Of a DNA stretch of 32,749 nt, positions 1-8,085 are shown piece by piece. The stretch lies in contig CANQJW010000009.1 of NCBI GenBank assembly GCA_947624345.1, positions 1 through 32,749 of the forward strand. The letters are read 5' to 3'. The translations under genes and the position numbers were made by a program. The notes below the pieces were generated by a model that had not been told where the DNA came from, did not search any database, and worked only from the letters and a program-made list of their open reading frames with translations. Numbering within the stretch: the stretch's first letter is position 1; every line of letters starts with the position of its first letter. The stretch comes from an uncultured Clostridia bacterium (GTDB lineage Bacteria; Bacillota; Clostridia; Oscillospirales; Ruminococcaceae).

Positions 1-1
1 C

Positions 2-145
2 AAGATTGTTTTCAAGAAGCTAAAGAGCAAGAAGAAATACTTTGTTCGGGTGAGGGCATACACGACTTACAAGGACGCAAAGGGCAAGACGCAGAAGGTG
101 TATGGTAAGTGGGTTAAGTTTAAGAAGAAGGTTAAGGTTAAGTAA
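2..145 (+). CDS. C-terminal end of a secreted/surface protein, probable fibronectin III-like tail (partial)
   Basis: The frame is open from the window edge to a TAA at 143-145, giving the last 47 residues of a protein whose start lies outside. The tail is very lysine-rich and contains YFVRVRAYTTYKD followed by GKTQKVYGKWVKFKKK. This is the look of the last two beta strands of a fibronectin type III or similar domain at the C-terminus of Clostridial secreted proteins. No membrane anchor or sorting signal follows. The gene entering at the right edge of the window is also a secreted repeat protein, so this region carries more than one surface gene. Family assignment is inferred from the strand pattern only. 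Confidence 0.6.
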   Translation, partial: KIVFKKLKSKKKYFVRVRAYTTYKDAKGKTQKVYGKWVKFKKKVKVK

Positions 146-152
146 AAAAGAA

Positions 153-187
153 AGAGCGTACGGGGAAAACCTGTACGCTTTTATTAT
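153..187 (+). terminator. Intrinsic terminator after the surface protein gene
   Basis: AGCGTACGGG at 155-164 pairs with CCTGTACGCT at 170-179, with one G-U pair and a short A-rich loop. A T-rich tract (TTTTATTATT) follows. It starts 8 bases after the upstream stop codon and precedes the ruvC promoter. Confidence 0.85.
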
Positions 188-205
188 TACTACGGCTTAT
201 CGGAC

Positions 206-234
206 TTGATTTTTCATAGTAAATATGCTACAAT
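206..234 (+). promoter_or_regulatory. Sigma-A-type promoter for ruvC-ruvA
   Basis: A -35 box TTGATT (206-211) is separated by 17 bases from a -10 box TACAAT (229-234). It lies between the preceding terminator and ruvC, giving an untranslated leader of about 80 bases. Confidence 0.6.
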
Positions 235-320
235 GCTTATATCTATACTGCGATAGTATTGCTTATTTAAGAATTCGGATTTTGGAACATTTATTTGAGA
301 ATAAGGAGCATATATATAGA

Positions 321-818
321 ATGAGAATAATCGGTATCGATCCCGGATATGCGATAGTAGGCTTCGGGGTGTTAGACTATATAGGGAATGACTTTCGTAC
401 TATTGATTTTGGGGCGATAACGACAAATGCAAATACACCATTTGAGCTTAGGCTTAAGACTATCTACGACGATATGTGCGAGGTTCTGGATAAATATAAG
501 CCTGACGAAATGGGGATTGAAAAGCTGTTTTTCAACACTAACCAAAAAACAGGAATTGATGTTGCTCAAGCGAGGGGAGTTATACTTCTTTCGGCTATCG
601 AACGGGGAATAAAAATCTGTGAATATACACCGCTACAGGTTAAGCAGGCGCTAGTCGGATATGGAAGAGCCGAGAAAAAGCAGGTTCAGGAGCTTACACG
701 CTCTATTTTAAAGCTAAAGGAAGTTCCAAAGCCGGACGATACGGCTGACGCATTGGCTTTGGCTATAACGCACGGACATTCATCTAATTCTAATTTGATA
801 TACGGGGATTTGAGATAA
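321..818 (+). CDS. ruvC: Crossover junction endodeoxyribonuclease RuvC
   Basis: RuvC resolves Holliday junctions by paired strand nicks together with the RuvAB branch migration motor. The 165-residue product begins with IIGIDPGYAIVGFG, has GIEKLFF at about 66 and ends with PDDTADALALAITHGH. These supply the family's acidic catalytic residues (D7, E67 and the aspartates near 140-143). The frame is open upstream to 225, but the N-terminal match and AAGGAG at 303-308 favour ATG 321; the extra 32 residues of the long version look nothing like RuvC. The spacing from that SD is a little long. ruvA follows after one base, so the two are co-transcribed, while ruvB lies 5.5 kb downstream. Confidence 0.95.
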   Translation: MRIIGIDPGYAIVGFGVLDYIGNDFRTIDFGAITTNANTPFELRLKTIYDDMCEVLDKYKPDEMGIEKLFFNTNQKTGIDVAQARGVILLSAIERGIKICEYTPLQVKQALVGYGRAEKKQVQELTRSILKLKEVPKPDDTADALALAITHGHSSNSNLIYGDLR

Positions 819-819
819 T

Positions 820-1419
820 ATGATTTACAGCGTAAGAGGAAAGCTTATTCACTGCAATCAGGATATTGCAGTCATAGAATGTGGAGGAGTTGGATATGCA
901 TGTAATACAACTCTTTCAACAATAGCTGAGATTCAGGGAGAGCAGGGTGATGTAACACTCTACACATCAATGGTTGTGCGTGAGGACGATGTTTCTCTAT
1001 ATGGCTTTGCGACGCTTGATGAGCTTAATGCATTCAAGCTGCTGATTTCGGTGTCGGGAGTCGGACCTAAAGCAGGGATTGCTATCCTGTCGGTATGTAC
1101 TCCACAGTCATTTGCACTTGCCGTTGCTTCAGGGGATACTAAAATCCTCACCAAGGCAAAAGGCGTTGGTCAAAAGGTAGCGCAGAGAATAGTTATGGAG
1201 CTTAAAGATAAGGTTTCAAATGAAACGGCTCTAATGGGCGAAAACAGCAATGTTGATTTTGCGGCAGTCAGCACAGGCAACGCACAAGAAGCTATATCAG
1301 CACTTGTAGTTTTAGGATATTCTCAGTCGGAAGCAGCGAAGGTTATATCATCAATTGAACCTGAAACTTCAGTTGAGGAGATGATAAAGCAAGGTCTACG
1401 GGGACTTGCGACACTGTAG
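820..1419 (+). CDS. ruvA: Holliday junction branch migration protein RuvA
   Basis: RuvA binds four-way junctions as a tetramer and loads the RuvB helicase. The 199-residue length is normal. The N-terminal OB-fold begins MIYSVRGKLIHCNQDIAVIE. The central helix-hairpin-helix region contains ISVSGVGPKAGIAILS and TKAKGVGQKVAQRIVMELKDK. A linker near residues 140-150 leads to the C-terminal domain that contacts RuvB (EAISALVVLGYSQSEAAKVI). The start is one base after the ruvC stop, so translation is probably coupled. Confidence 0.96.
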   Translation: MIYSVRGKLIHCNQDIAVIECGGVGYACNTTLSTIAEIQGEQGDVTLYTSMVVREDDVSLYGFATLDELNAFKLLISVSGVGPKAGIAILSVCTPQSFALAVASGDTKILTKAKGVGQKVAQRIVMELKDKVSNETALMGENSNVDFAAVSTGNAQEAISALVVLGYSQSEAAKVISSIEPETSVEEMIKQGLRGLATL

Positions 1420-1444
1420 AGAATTTTTTTAGGAGGGTAGATAT

Positions 1445-2143
1445 ATGCCTGGTACAATTATACATATAGCAATAGCCGATAAAATCATCGAGCTATTGGG
1501 AGATGAAAAATTTGACAATATTCCGCTTTTTTATTGCGGAAGTATAGGTCCTGATGCGATTCACGCAAGGCCAGAATTTTCAAAAGAGGATAAAAAAAGA
1601 ACACATCTTTGCGAGGAAATAGAAGACGTCGAATTTTATACTAAAGAAAATCAAAAGCTTTATCACGAAAGGGTAAATAATTTCATCGGCGAGAGAATTA
1701 TAGAGGGCAATAAATACAACGACTTTTTAAAGGGATATGTAGTTCATCTTTTAAGCGACGAGCTTTTGATGAAAACAATTTATCCTGAATATATCAGGTC
1801 AATAAATAGTGATGAAAGCGGAGATAATGATAAATTTTACGACGGCTTTGTGCTTGATTTGGAGGAGATAGATTATCGTCTGGCGAGGGAATATCCTTTT
1901 TCACGAAATGTCCGCGAAGCACTTTATACTGAATGGGGATATTCGGTTGAGGGTTTGCTTATACACGAGGAGCTTTCGGGAAGCAAATGGTTTGTTTGTA
2001 ATAAGTTTTTTGACAACAGGAATGAAACCTATAAATCTCCAAAATTCATTACATATGACAGAATACTTGAATTTATTGAAGAAAGCGCAATGAACATTGT
2101 GGTACTGCTTTCTGATGACAGGACTTATAAAAGCCTATTTTAA
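1445..2143 (+). CDS. Zinc-dependent phospholipase C-like protein
   Basis: This 232-residue protein has the spaced His/Asp pattern of the zinc-dependent phospholipase C / S1-P1 nuclease-like family. TIIHIAIADKI is at the N-terminus, GSIGPDAIHARP near residue 35, KRTHLCEE near 54 and GYVVHLLSDEL near 100. The family can hydrolyse phospholipids, but these intracellular Clostridial members are uncharacterised. There is no signal peptide, which argues against a secreted toxin-like role. A strong SD (AGGAGGG) precedes ATG 1445. The gene sits 25 bases after ruvA and is probably in the same transcript. Substrate is unknown. Confidence 0.7.
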   Translation: MPGTIIHIAIADKIIELLGDEKFDNIPLFYCGSIGPDAIHARPEFSKEDKKRTHLCEEIEDVEFYTKENQKLYHERVNNFIGERIIEGNKYNDFLKGYVVHLLSDELLMKTIYPEYIRSINSDESGDNDKFYDGFVLDLEEIDYRLAREYPFSRNVREALYTEWGYSVEGLLIHEELSGSKWFVCNKFFDNRNETYKSPKFITYDRILEFIEESAMNIVVLLSDDRTYKSLF

Positions 2144-2212
2144 TTAGAAAACTAAGACCTTTTTAAAAGGCTATAAAAATAGATATCAATACATAAATAA
2201 AGGAGAAGAAAT

Positions 2213-3568
2213 ATGGGAAGATTGTTTGGAACAGACGGAGCAAGAGGAATAGCAATTACAGGGCTTACCTGCGAAATGGCTATGCAGATAGGAAGAGCTG
2301 CAGCTATTGTTCTGACTAAGGAAAAAAGACACAAGGCGAAAATATTGATCGGAAAGGACACCAGAATTTCAAGTGATGTTCTGGAATCGGCTCTCATAGC
2401 AGGTATTTGTTCTGTTGGTGCTGACGCTCATAAGCTGGGAGTTGTTCCTACGCCTGCTGTTGCAATGCTTGTGAACAAATATAATGCTGATGCCGGAGTT
2501 ATGATTTCAGCTTCTCATAACTCTGTTGAGTTCAACGGAATTAAGCTGTTTTCGGGAACAGGCTTTAAGCTTGACGACAAAATTCAAGATGAAATTGAAT
2601 CGCTTATTCTTGATACTCCTGAAAAGATAGAGCTTTTAGACGGCACAAAGCTTGGCAGGGTTTATGAAGAAAAGAACGCAGAGTGGGATTATGTAAGATA
2701 TATTATGAAGAATATCGACTGCGATTTCAACGGTGTTAAAATTGCAATCGACTGTGCAAATGGTGCGGCGTCATCTCCGGCAGTAAAGCTGTTTAAGGGC
2801 TTGGGAGCAAGCTGTTATTTCATAAACAATACCCCTGACGGAACAAATATCAACGACAACTGCGGCTCAATGCATATGGAGAGACTGTGCAGACATGTGG
2901 TTGAAAATAAGTGCCATATTGGTCTTGCCTTTGACGGTGATGCTGACAGATGCTTGGCTTGTGATGAGAAGGGCAACATCATAAACGGAGATAAGCTGTT
3001 GGCTGTTTTCTCAAAATATATGAAAACTAAAGGAACGCTTAATCACAACACTTGTGTTGTAACGGTAATGACCAATCTGGGATTTTTCAAGTATGCCAAG
3101 AATGAAGGTATAATCGCAACAACAACAAATGTAGGCGACAGATATGTTTTAGAGGAAATGCAAAAAGGCGGTTATAATTTAGGCGGAGAGCAGTCGGGAC
3201 ATATTATTTTCTTAGATAATTCAAACACCGGAGACGGTGAGCTGACTGGTGCTAAGTTTATTGAGGTTATGGTAAACACAGGTGCAAAAGCATCTGAGCT
3301 TGCGTCAATTATGGAAGAATATCCTCAGGTGCTAGAGAATGTCACTATCGACACAAAATATAAGGGTATTTGGGCTCAGGAGCCTGAAGTCAGCAGATTT
3401 ATTGAGGACTATAAAGAAAAGCTCGGTGACGACGGAAGAATACTGGTTCGTGAATCGGGTACAGAGCCTCTTATTCGTGTTATGATTGAGGGAAAGCATC
3501 TCGGACTTATTACTGATTACGCAAAGACAATAGCTAAAGCGCTGGGAGTTAAGTTTGGAGTTAAATAA
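2213..3568 (+). CDS. glmM: Phosphoglucosamine mutase GlmM
   Basis: GlmM interconverts glucosamine-6-phosphate and glucosamine-1-phosphate, feeding UDP-GlcNAc for peptidoglycan. The 451-residue product is full length. It opens with MGRLFGTDGARG, has the phosphoserine loop ISASHNSVEFNG (Ser about 101), the metal-binding loop FDGDADR near 240, the sugar-binding loop GGEQSGHI near 325, and the C-terminal phosphate-binding loop RESGTEPLIRVM near 420. SD AAGGAGAAG precedes ATG 2213. In many Firmicutes glmM follows cdaA-cdaR; here it is about 15 kb away from them and sits with a methyltransferase instead. Confidence 0.96.
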   Translation: MGRLFGTDGARGIAITGLTCEMAMQIGRAAAIVLTKEKRHKAKILIGKDTRISSDVLESALIAGICSVGADAHKLGVVPTPAVAMLVNKYNADAGVMISASHNSVEFNGIKLFSGTGFKLDDKIQDEIESLILDTPEKIELLDGTKLGRVYEEKNAEWDYVRYIMKNIDCDFNGVKIAIDCANGAASSPAVKLFKGLGASCYFINNTPDGTNINDNCGSMHMERLCRHVVENKCHIGLAFDGDADRCLACDEKGNIINGDKLLAVFSKYMKTKGTLNHNTCVVTVMTNLGFFKYAKNEGIIATTTNVGDRYVLEEMQKGGYNLGGEQSGHIIFLDNSNTGDGELTGAKFIEVMVNTGAKASELASIMEEYPQVLENVTIDTKYKGIWAQEPEVSRFIEDYKEKLGDDGRILVRESGTEPLIRVMIEGKHLGLITDYAKTIAKALGVKFGVK

Positions 3569-3579
3569 GGATTTTTTAA

Positions 3580-4473
3580 ATGAGAATTGCAGATAATTGG
3601 AAGGACTACAGTATAATAGACACTTCGTCGGGCGATAAGCTGGAGAGCTGGGGCGGTAAAATACTTGTTCGCCCCGATCCTCAGATTATATGGAAGTCCC
3701 CTAAAAGGTCTGATTTATGGAGAAAGGCAAATGCCGTTTATCACCGTTCAAGCAAGGGCGGCGGCGAGTGGGAATACAGAGCAAAGCTGCCCGATTCGTG
3801 GAAAATATCTTACGGCAAGCTGATTTTCAATATTCGCCCGACGGGATTTAAGCACACAGGTCTTTTTCCTGAACAGGCTGTCAACTGGGATTATATGTCC
3901 GACAAGATAAGAAAAGCAGGCAGAGAGATTAAGGTTCTCAATCTTTTTGCATACACAGGCGGAGCGACTCTTGCCTGCGCTGAGGCAGGAGCTTTAGTTT
4001 CTCACGTTGACGCTTCAAAGGGAATGGTTCAATGGGCAAGAGAGAACGCTGTGGCATCTAACCTTTCAGACAAGCCTATTCGCTGGCTTGTGGACGACTG
4101 TGAAAAGTTTGTACGCAGAGAAATCAGGCGGGGAAACCTTTATGACGCAGTTGTAATGGATCCTCCAAGCTACGGCAGAGGTCCTGGCGGTGAGGTCTGG
4201 AAGTTGGAGGATTCTATTTACGATCTTGTAAAGGTATGCTCTGAGGTGTTGTCGGATAACCCTTTGTTCTTCTTGTTAAACAGCTATACGACTGGTCTTT
4301 CGCCGTCGGTTATGGCATACATCTTAAACGACATTCTGACAGAGAAGTTCGGCGGAGAAGTAACTGCCGATGAGATAGGCTTACCGGTTGAGGCGACCGG
4401 CGGTATTCTGCCTTGCGGTTCAACCGCAATCTGGCAGGGGCAAGCTCCTGCACGAGAAGCCGACTTTGGGTAG
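3580..4473 (+). CDS. Class I SAM-dependent methyltransferase, 23S rRNA methyltransferase-like
   Basis: The 297-residue product resembles the RlmI/RlmK-type rRNA methyltransferase group without the N-terminal PUA domain. The SAM-binding motif I is VLNLFAYTGGATLACAEAGA near residue 120, followed by an acidic motif II (VSHVDASKGMVQWARENA) and the catalytic VVMDPPSYGRG near 200. Near the C-terminus the family-like LPCGSTAIW is followed by about 12 residues that look unrelated, encoded by a short inverted repeat. AAGGA lies 8 bases before ATG 3580 and the gene starts 11 bases after glmM, so they form an operon. The exact rRNA target is unknown. Confidence 0.8.
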   Translation: MRIADNWKDYSIIDTSSGDKLESWGGKILVRPDPQIIWKSPKRSDLWRKANAVYHRSSKGGGEWEYRAKLPDSWKISYGKLIFNIRPTGFKHTGLFPEQAVNWDYMSDKIRKAGREIKVLNLFAYTGGATLACAEAGALVSHVDASKGMVQWARENAVASNLSDKPIRWLVDDCEKFVRREIRRGNLYDAVVMDPPSYGRGPGGEVWKLEDSIYDLVKVCSEVLSDNPLFFLLNSYTTGLSPSVMAYILNDILTEKFGGEVTADEIGLPVEATGGILPCGSTAIWQGQAPAREADFG

Positions 4474-4572
4474 TTTGCATAATGTATCACTTTATACAAC
4501 GGCGGGCTTTACTTGCGAGGAAGCATTTAGAATGTTGATTATAGTATTAGTTAAAAGTTAAGGAGTAAGAAA

Positions 4573-4986
4573 ATGTCTAAGACTAAAAAAATAGTTTTAA
4601 TTATAATTGCTTGTATTTTGATTATCGGAATTGCTTGCGTTGCATTAACAAGGGCATATTTGAAAACTTGGGAAGTTTCTTACGGCTTTAAATTAGTCAA
4701 AAACATTGTTCTAGACGACCCTGATTATTATCATTTGAAAAAGGGACGCTATTGTGGTGAGGGAGGCTCAAGCTGTAACCATTGGATTGGGTATATTTAT
4801 TACAATGATGATTTTACTGACAAACAGGCAATGGAGAAAGCAGGGTTCAAGGAAACAGGGTATACAATATATGATGGAAAAACACATACAAAATATAGTT
4901 TTGATTATGAAGTTGCTATTATTGAAAATGTATCAGATTTTTCCGGCGGACATTTGCTTGAGTACCATATTATAGGTGCTGGTTAA
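4573..4986 (+). CDS. Small membrane-anchored protein of unknown function
   Basis: This 137-residue product has a short positive N-terminus and one membrane segment (residues about 7-27, IVLIIIACILIIGIACVALT). A small exported domain follows with two cysteines close together (GRYCGEGGSSCNHW, near residues 60-70) and many aromatic residues. It could be an uncleaved signal anchor with a disulfide-stabilised domain. I do not recognise a family. SD AAGGAG lies well placed before ATG 4573. It lies 100 bases after the methyltransferase and 33 bases before ecfA1. Codon use looks slightly more AT-rich than its neighbours. Confidence 0.65.
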   Translation: MSKTKKIVLIIIACILIIGIACVALTRAYLKTWEVSYGFKLVKNIVLDDPDYYHLKKGRYCGEGGSSCNHWIGYIYYNDDFTDKQAMEKAGFKETGYTIYDGKTHTKYSFDYEVAIIENVSDFSGGHLLEYHIIGAG

Positions 4987-5019
4987 TTGCTTACTTAATT
5001 ATGTTTTTTGGAGACAAAT

Positions 5020-5874
5020 ATGAGTTTTTTAGAAGCTAAAAATATAACCTTTTCATATATAAATGATTATGACGAAAATGAGAGTGCTAAAAAGACAACG
5101 GTGTTTCGTAACTTGAACTTTTCTGTTGAAAGAGGCGAATTTGTTGCTGTGCTTGGTCATAACGGAAGCGGAAAGTCAACTCTTGTAAAATGTTTTAACG
5201 GTATAAATATACCTGAGGAGGGAGACGTAATCGTCAACGGTTATAACACCAAAGATGAAGAGCATTTGCTTGATATACGACAGTCGGTGGGAATGGTTTT
5301 CCAAAACCCCGACAATCAGATAGTCGCTACGATCGTTGAGGAGGACGTTGCCTTTGCACTTGAAAATATGGGCGTAGAGCCTGAGGAGATTCGCAGACGA
5401 GTTGACGACGCATTGAAGACAGTTGGTATGTATGAGTACCGTGAACACGCACCTCACAAGCTTTCGGGAGGACAGAAACAAAGAGTTGCCATAGCAGGAA
5501 TTCTGGCTATGCGCCCCAGTTGTATTTTGATGGACGAGCCTACCGCAATGCTTGATCCGAACGGACGAAAAGAGGTTTTAAGGACTATAAAAATGCTGAA
5601 TGAGGAGTTTGGCGTTACCATAGTTCTCATAACGCACTATATGGACGAAGCGGCACAGGCTGAGAGGGTTGTTGTTATGGATAGCGGAGAAATTGTTATG
5701 AACGATACCCCGAAAAGGGTGTTTTCAAGAGTCGAGGAGCTTAAGAATATAGGTCTTGATGTTCCTCAGGTGACGGAGCTTACGCATATGCTTATTGACG
5801 AGGGAATAAGCCTTGATTCAGAGATAATTACGGAGGACGAGTGTGTTGAGGCGATTAGAGCACTATTAATTTAA
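5020..5874 (+). CDS. ecfA1: ECF transporter ATPase EcfA1
   Basis: This is one of the two ATPases of a group I energy-coupling factor transporter, which powers vitamin and cofactor uptake through interchangeable S components. The 284-residue product has Walker [10 protein letters not shown] near 50, Q-loop [20 protein letters not shown], signature [10 protein letters not shown] near 145, Walker [14 protein letters not shown], and switch histidine ITHYMDEA. The frame is open from TTG 5008, but GGAG at 5010-5013 correctly spaces ATG 5020. A repeat element and not the usual direct junction separates it from ecfA2. Confidence 0.94.
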   Translation: MSFLEAKNITFSYINDYDENESAKKTTVFRNLNFSVERGEFVAVLGHNGSGKSTLVKCFNGINIPEEGDVIVNGYNTKDEEHLLDIRQSVGMVFQNPDNQIVATIVEEDVAFALENMGVEPEEIRRRVDDALKTVGMYEYREHAPHKLSGGQKQRVAIAGILAMRPSCILMDEPTAMLDPNGRKEVLRTIKMLNEEFGVTIVLITHYMDEAAQAERVVVMDSGEIVMNDTPKRVFSRVEELKNIGLDVPQVTELTHMLIDEGISLDSEIITEDECVEAIRALLI

Positions 5875-5884
5875 AAGTTTTCGG

Positions 5885-6050
5885 TCAAGACTTTTTCAAA
5901 AGGCTTGCGGGTCAAGGGCGGAGCCCTGTCGCTGACGAGCCGTCAGCGAAATACCTCTTACGCAGTGCGCTCCGAAAGGGGTGAATTTAAAAACAGTCCG
6001 GCGGACTGTTTTTAAAGAGGGGAAGTCCTGCAAGAGAGGGCTTCCCATAA
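5885..6050. repeat. Stem-loop-rich intergenic repeat element between ecfA1 and ecfA2
   Basis: The 206-base gap holds a series of hairpins. AGGGC 5915-5919 pairs with GCCCT 5923-5927. TCGCTGACG 5929-5937 pairs perfectly with CGTCAGCGA 5941-5949. A 14-bp perfect arm, TTTAAAAACAGTCC 5986-5999, pairs with 6003-6016 around a GGC loop. GGGAAGTCCT 6020-6029 pairs with AGGGCTTCCC 6037-6046 with one G-U pair. No coding frame is supported. Composition is more GC-rich than usual intergenic DNA here. It looks like a dispersed non-coding repeat; the 14-bp hairpin with its T run could also act as a terminator or processing site. Confidence 0.75.
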
Positions 6051-6080
6051 AAAATCATACAAATTAACTAGTATACAGGA

Positions 6081-6953
6081 TTGGTGATTAAAATATCGAT
6101 TATAAAAACAGAAAATTTAACATACGTCTATGGTGAGAAAACTCCCTTTGAGCATATTGCCGTAGACAATGTAAGCATAGATATAGACGAGGGCGAATTT
6201 GTCGGGGTTATCGGACATACCGGAAGCGGAAAATCGACTTTGATACAGCACTTTAACGGTCTTTTAAAGGCGACAAGCGGAAGGGTTTTCATAGATAACG
6301 AGGAGCTTTTGTGGGACGATAAGAAAAAGCTGAGAGAAATGCGATTTAAGGTAGGCTTAGTCTTTCAGTATCCCGAATATCAGCTCTTTGAGGAGACAGT
6401 TTATAAGGATATATCGTTCGGGCCAAAGAATATGGGACTTGATGATAATGAAATTGACAGGAGAATCAGAGAAACCGCAAGGCTTGTCGGACTTGATGAA
6501 AGTATTCTTGATAAGTCGCCGTTTGAGCTTTCAGGCGGACAAAAGCGCAGAGCCGCTATTGCAGGCGTTATGGCTATGGAACCTAAGGTTTTGATTCTTG
6601 ACGAGCCTACGGCAGGGCTTGACCCAAAGGGCAGAGACAGGATATTAGGTCAGATAAAGGAGTATCACGAGGAAAAGAAAAACACGGTAATGCTTGTGTC
6701 TCACTCAATGGAGGATGTTGCAAAGAATGCTACAAAGATACTTGTTATGAACAACTCAAAGCTGTTTTGCTATGATACACCGATAAATGTTTTCAAAAGA
6801 GCAGATGAGCTTCAGAATATGGGACTTTCTGTTCCTCAGATAACAAAGGTTTTCAATCGCCTTAAGGCTTTGGGAATACCAATAGATGATGATGTTTATA
6901 CTGTTGATTACGGTAAAAAGCTGATTATGAAGATGCTTAACAAGCAGGCGTAA
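6081..6953 (+). CDS. ecfA2: ECF transporter ATPase EcfA2
   Basis: This is the partner ATPase of EcfA1, about 290 residues. Walker A is GHTGSGKST near 50, Q-loop VFQYPEYQLFEETVYKDI, signature LSGGQKRRAA near 148, Walker B VLILDEPTAGLDP and switch histidine VSHSMEDVAKN. No ATG lies near the family N-terminus (IIKTENLTYVYGEKTPFE), so the start must be a TTG or GTG near 6081-6087 with only a weak upstream AGGA. The start falls about 35 bases after the last hairpin of the preceding repeat, which may have displaced the original translation signal. The start assignment is the least certain part. Confidence 0.92.
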   Translation: MVIKISIIKTENLTYVYGEKTPFEHIAVDNVSIDIDEGEFVGVIGHTGSGKSTLIQHFNGLLKATSGRVFIDNEELLWDDKKKLREMRFKVGLVFQYPEYQLFEETVYKDISFGPKNMGLDDNEIDRRIRETARLVGLDESILDKSPFELSGGQKRRAAIAGVMAMEPKVLILDEPTAGLDPKGRDRILGQIKEYHEEKKNTVMLVSHSMEDVAKNATKILVMNNSKLFCYDTPINVFKRADELQNMGLSVPQITKVFNRLKALGIPIDDDVYTVDYGKKLIMKMLNKQA

Positions 6954-6982
6954 ACGGCTTTCAATAAAAGAAAGGAATTATT

Positions 6983-8023
6983 ATGATAGAGACAAATGAC
7001 TTTGACCTTGAAAACAGAATAGTTGCTCCGGAGGTTATAAAGGCAGATACGACTGATGACGTAGATTTGAATTTAAGACCAAAAACTCTTGATGAATATA
7101 TTGGGCAGGATAAGGTCAAGGAGAATTTAAAAATATATATAGAGGCGGCAAAAAAGCGAGGAGACACTCTGGATCATGTACTTTTATATGGTCCACCGGG
7201 ACTGGGAAAGACGACTTTGTCGGGGATAATAGCGCACGAAATGGGAGTTAATTTCAGAGTAACCTCAGGACCGGCTATAGAAAAGCCGGGCGATTTGGCG
7301 GCGCTTCTGACAAACCTTCAGGAGGGCGATGTTTTGTTTATAGATGAGATACACCGTCTTTCAAGAGCCATTGAGGAGGTTTTATACCCTGCGCTTGAGG
7401 ATTTTGCTCTTGATATAATTATCGGAAAAGGGCCTAGCGCAAGAAGTATCAGACTTGATTTGAATAAGTTCACGCTTGTCGGAGCAACAACAAGGGCAGG
7501 ACAGCTTACGTCGCCGCTTCGTGACAGATTTGGTGTTATAGAGAGGCTTGAGCTGTATTCAAAAGAGGAACTTTGCGATATAATAATGCGTTCGTCGGTT
7601 ATTTTGGGAGTTGCCTGCGATAAGGAAGGCGCTTATGAGCTTGCGAGCCGTTCTAGAGGAACGCCGAGAATTGCAAACAGATTCTTAAAGCGTGTTCGGG
7701 ATTATGCAGATATTATGGGCAACGGAAAGGTTACAAAGAAAATAGTAAAGATTGCTCTTGACAGAATGGAAGTTGACGACTTAGGGTTGGACGGGCTTGA
7801 CCGCCGTCTGCTTACTATGATAATTAAGGGCTATAGCGGAGGACCTGTCGGGTTAGATACTTTAGCTTCTGCTATTGGCGAGGAGGCTGTCACTATTGAG
7901 GACGTCTGCGAGCCGTATCTAATACAGTTAGGTTTCATATCCCGAACCCCTAGAGGAAGATGTGCAACCGAACTTGCATATAAGCATCTTGGATTGTTAA
8001 AAGACGGTCAGACTACTTTGTAA
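6983..8023 (+). CDS. ruvB: Holliday junction branch migration ATPase RuvB
   Basis: RuvB is the hexameric motor that drives branch migration with RuvA. The 346-residue product has the family N-terminus ([19 protein letters not shown]), Walker [10 protein letters not shown] near 70, Walker [10 protein letters not shown] near 115, sensor I GATTRAG, arginine finger region [10 protein letters not shown], and the C-terminal winged helix ([10 protein letters not shown]). SD AAAGGAATTATT precedes ATG 6983. It lies between ecfA2 and ecfT, 29 bases after the first, separated from ruvC-ruvA by glmM and four other genes. The position is unusual on both counts. Confidence 0.97.
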   Translation: MIETNDFDLENRIVAPEVIKADTTDDVDLNLRPKTLDEYIGQDKVKENLKIYIEAAKKRGDTLDHVLLYGPPGLGKTTLSGIIAHEMGVNFRVTSGPAIEKPGDLAALLTNLQEGDVLFIDEIHRLSRAIEEVLYPALEDFALDIIIGKGPSARSIRLDLNKFTLVGATTRAGQLTSPLRDRFGVIERLELYSKEELCDIIMRSSVILGVACDKEGAYELASRSRGTPRIANRFLKRVRDYADIMGNGKVTKKIVKIALDRMEVDDLGLDGLDRRLLTMIIKGYSGGPVGLDTLASAIGEEAVTIEDVCEPYLIQLGFISRTPRGRCATELAYKHLGLLKDGQTTL

Positions 8024-8085
8024 GATGTTGTGGGAAAATAATAATTTGAAGTATACAGAAATATATTTAAAGGGAGTGAAATGAT

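Noticed and set aside
225-320. Upstream extension of ruvC from 225
   Set aside because: The extra residues are unlike RuvC and overlap the promoter -10 and leader; ATG 321 matches the family N-terminus.
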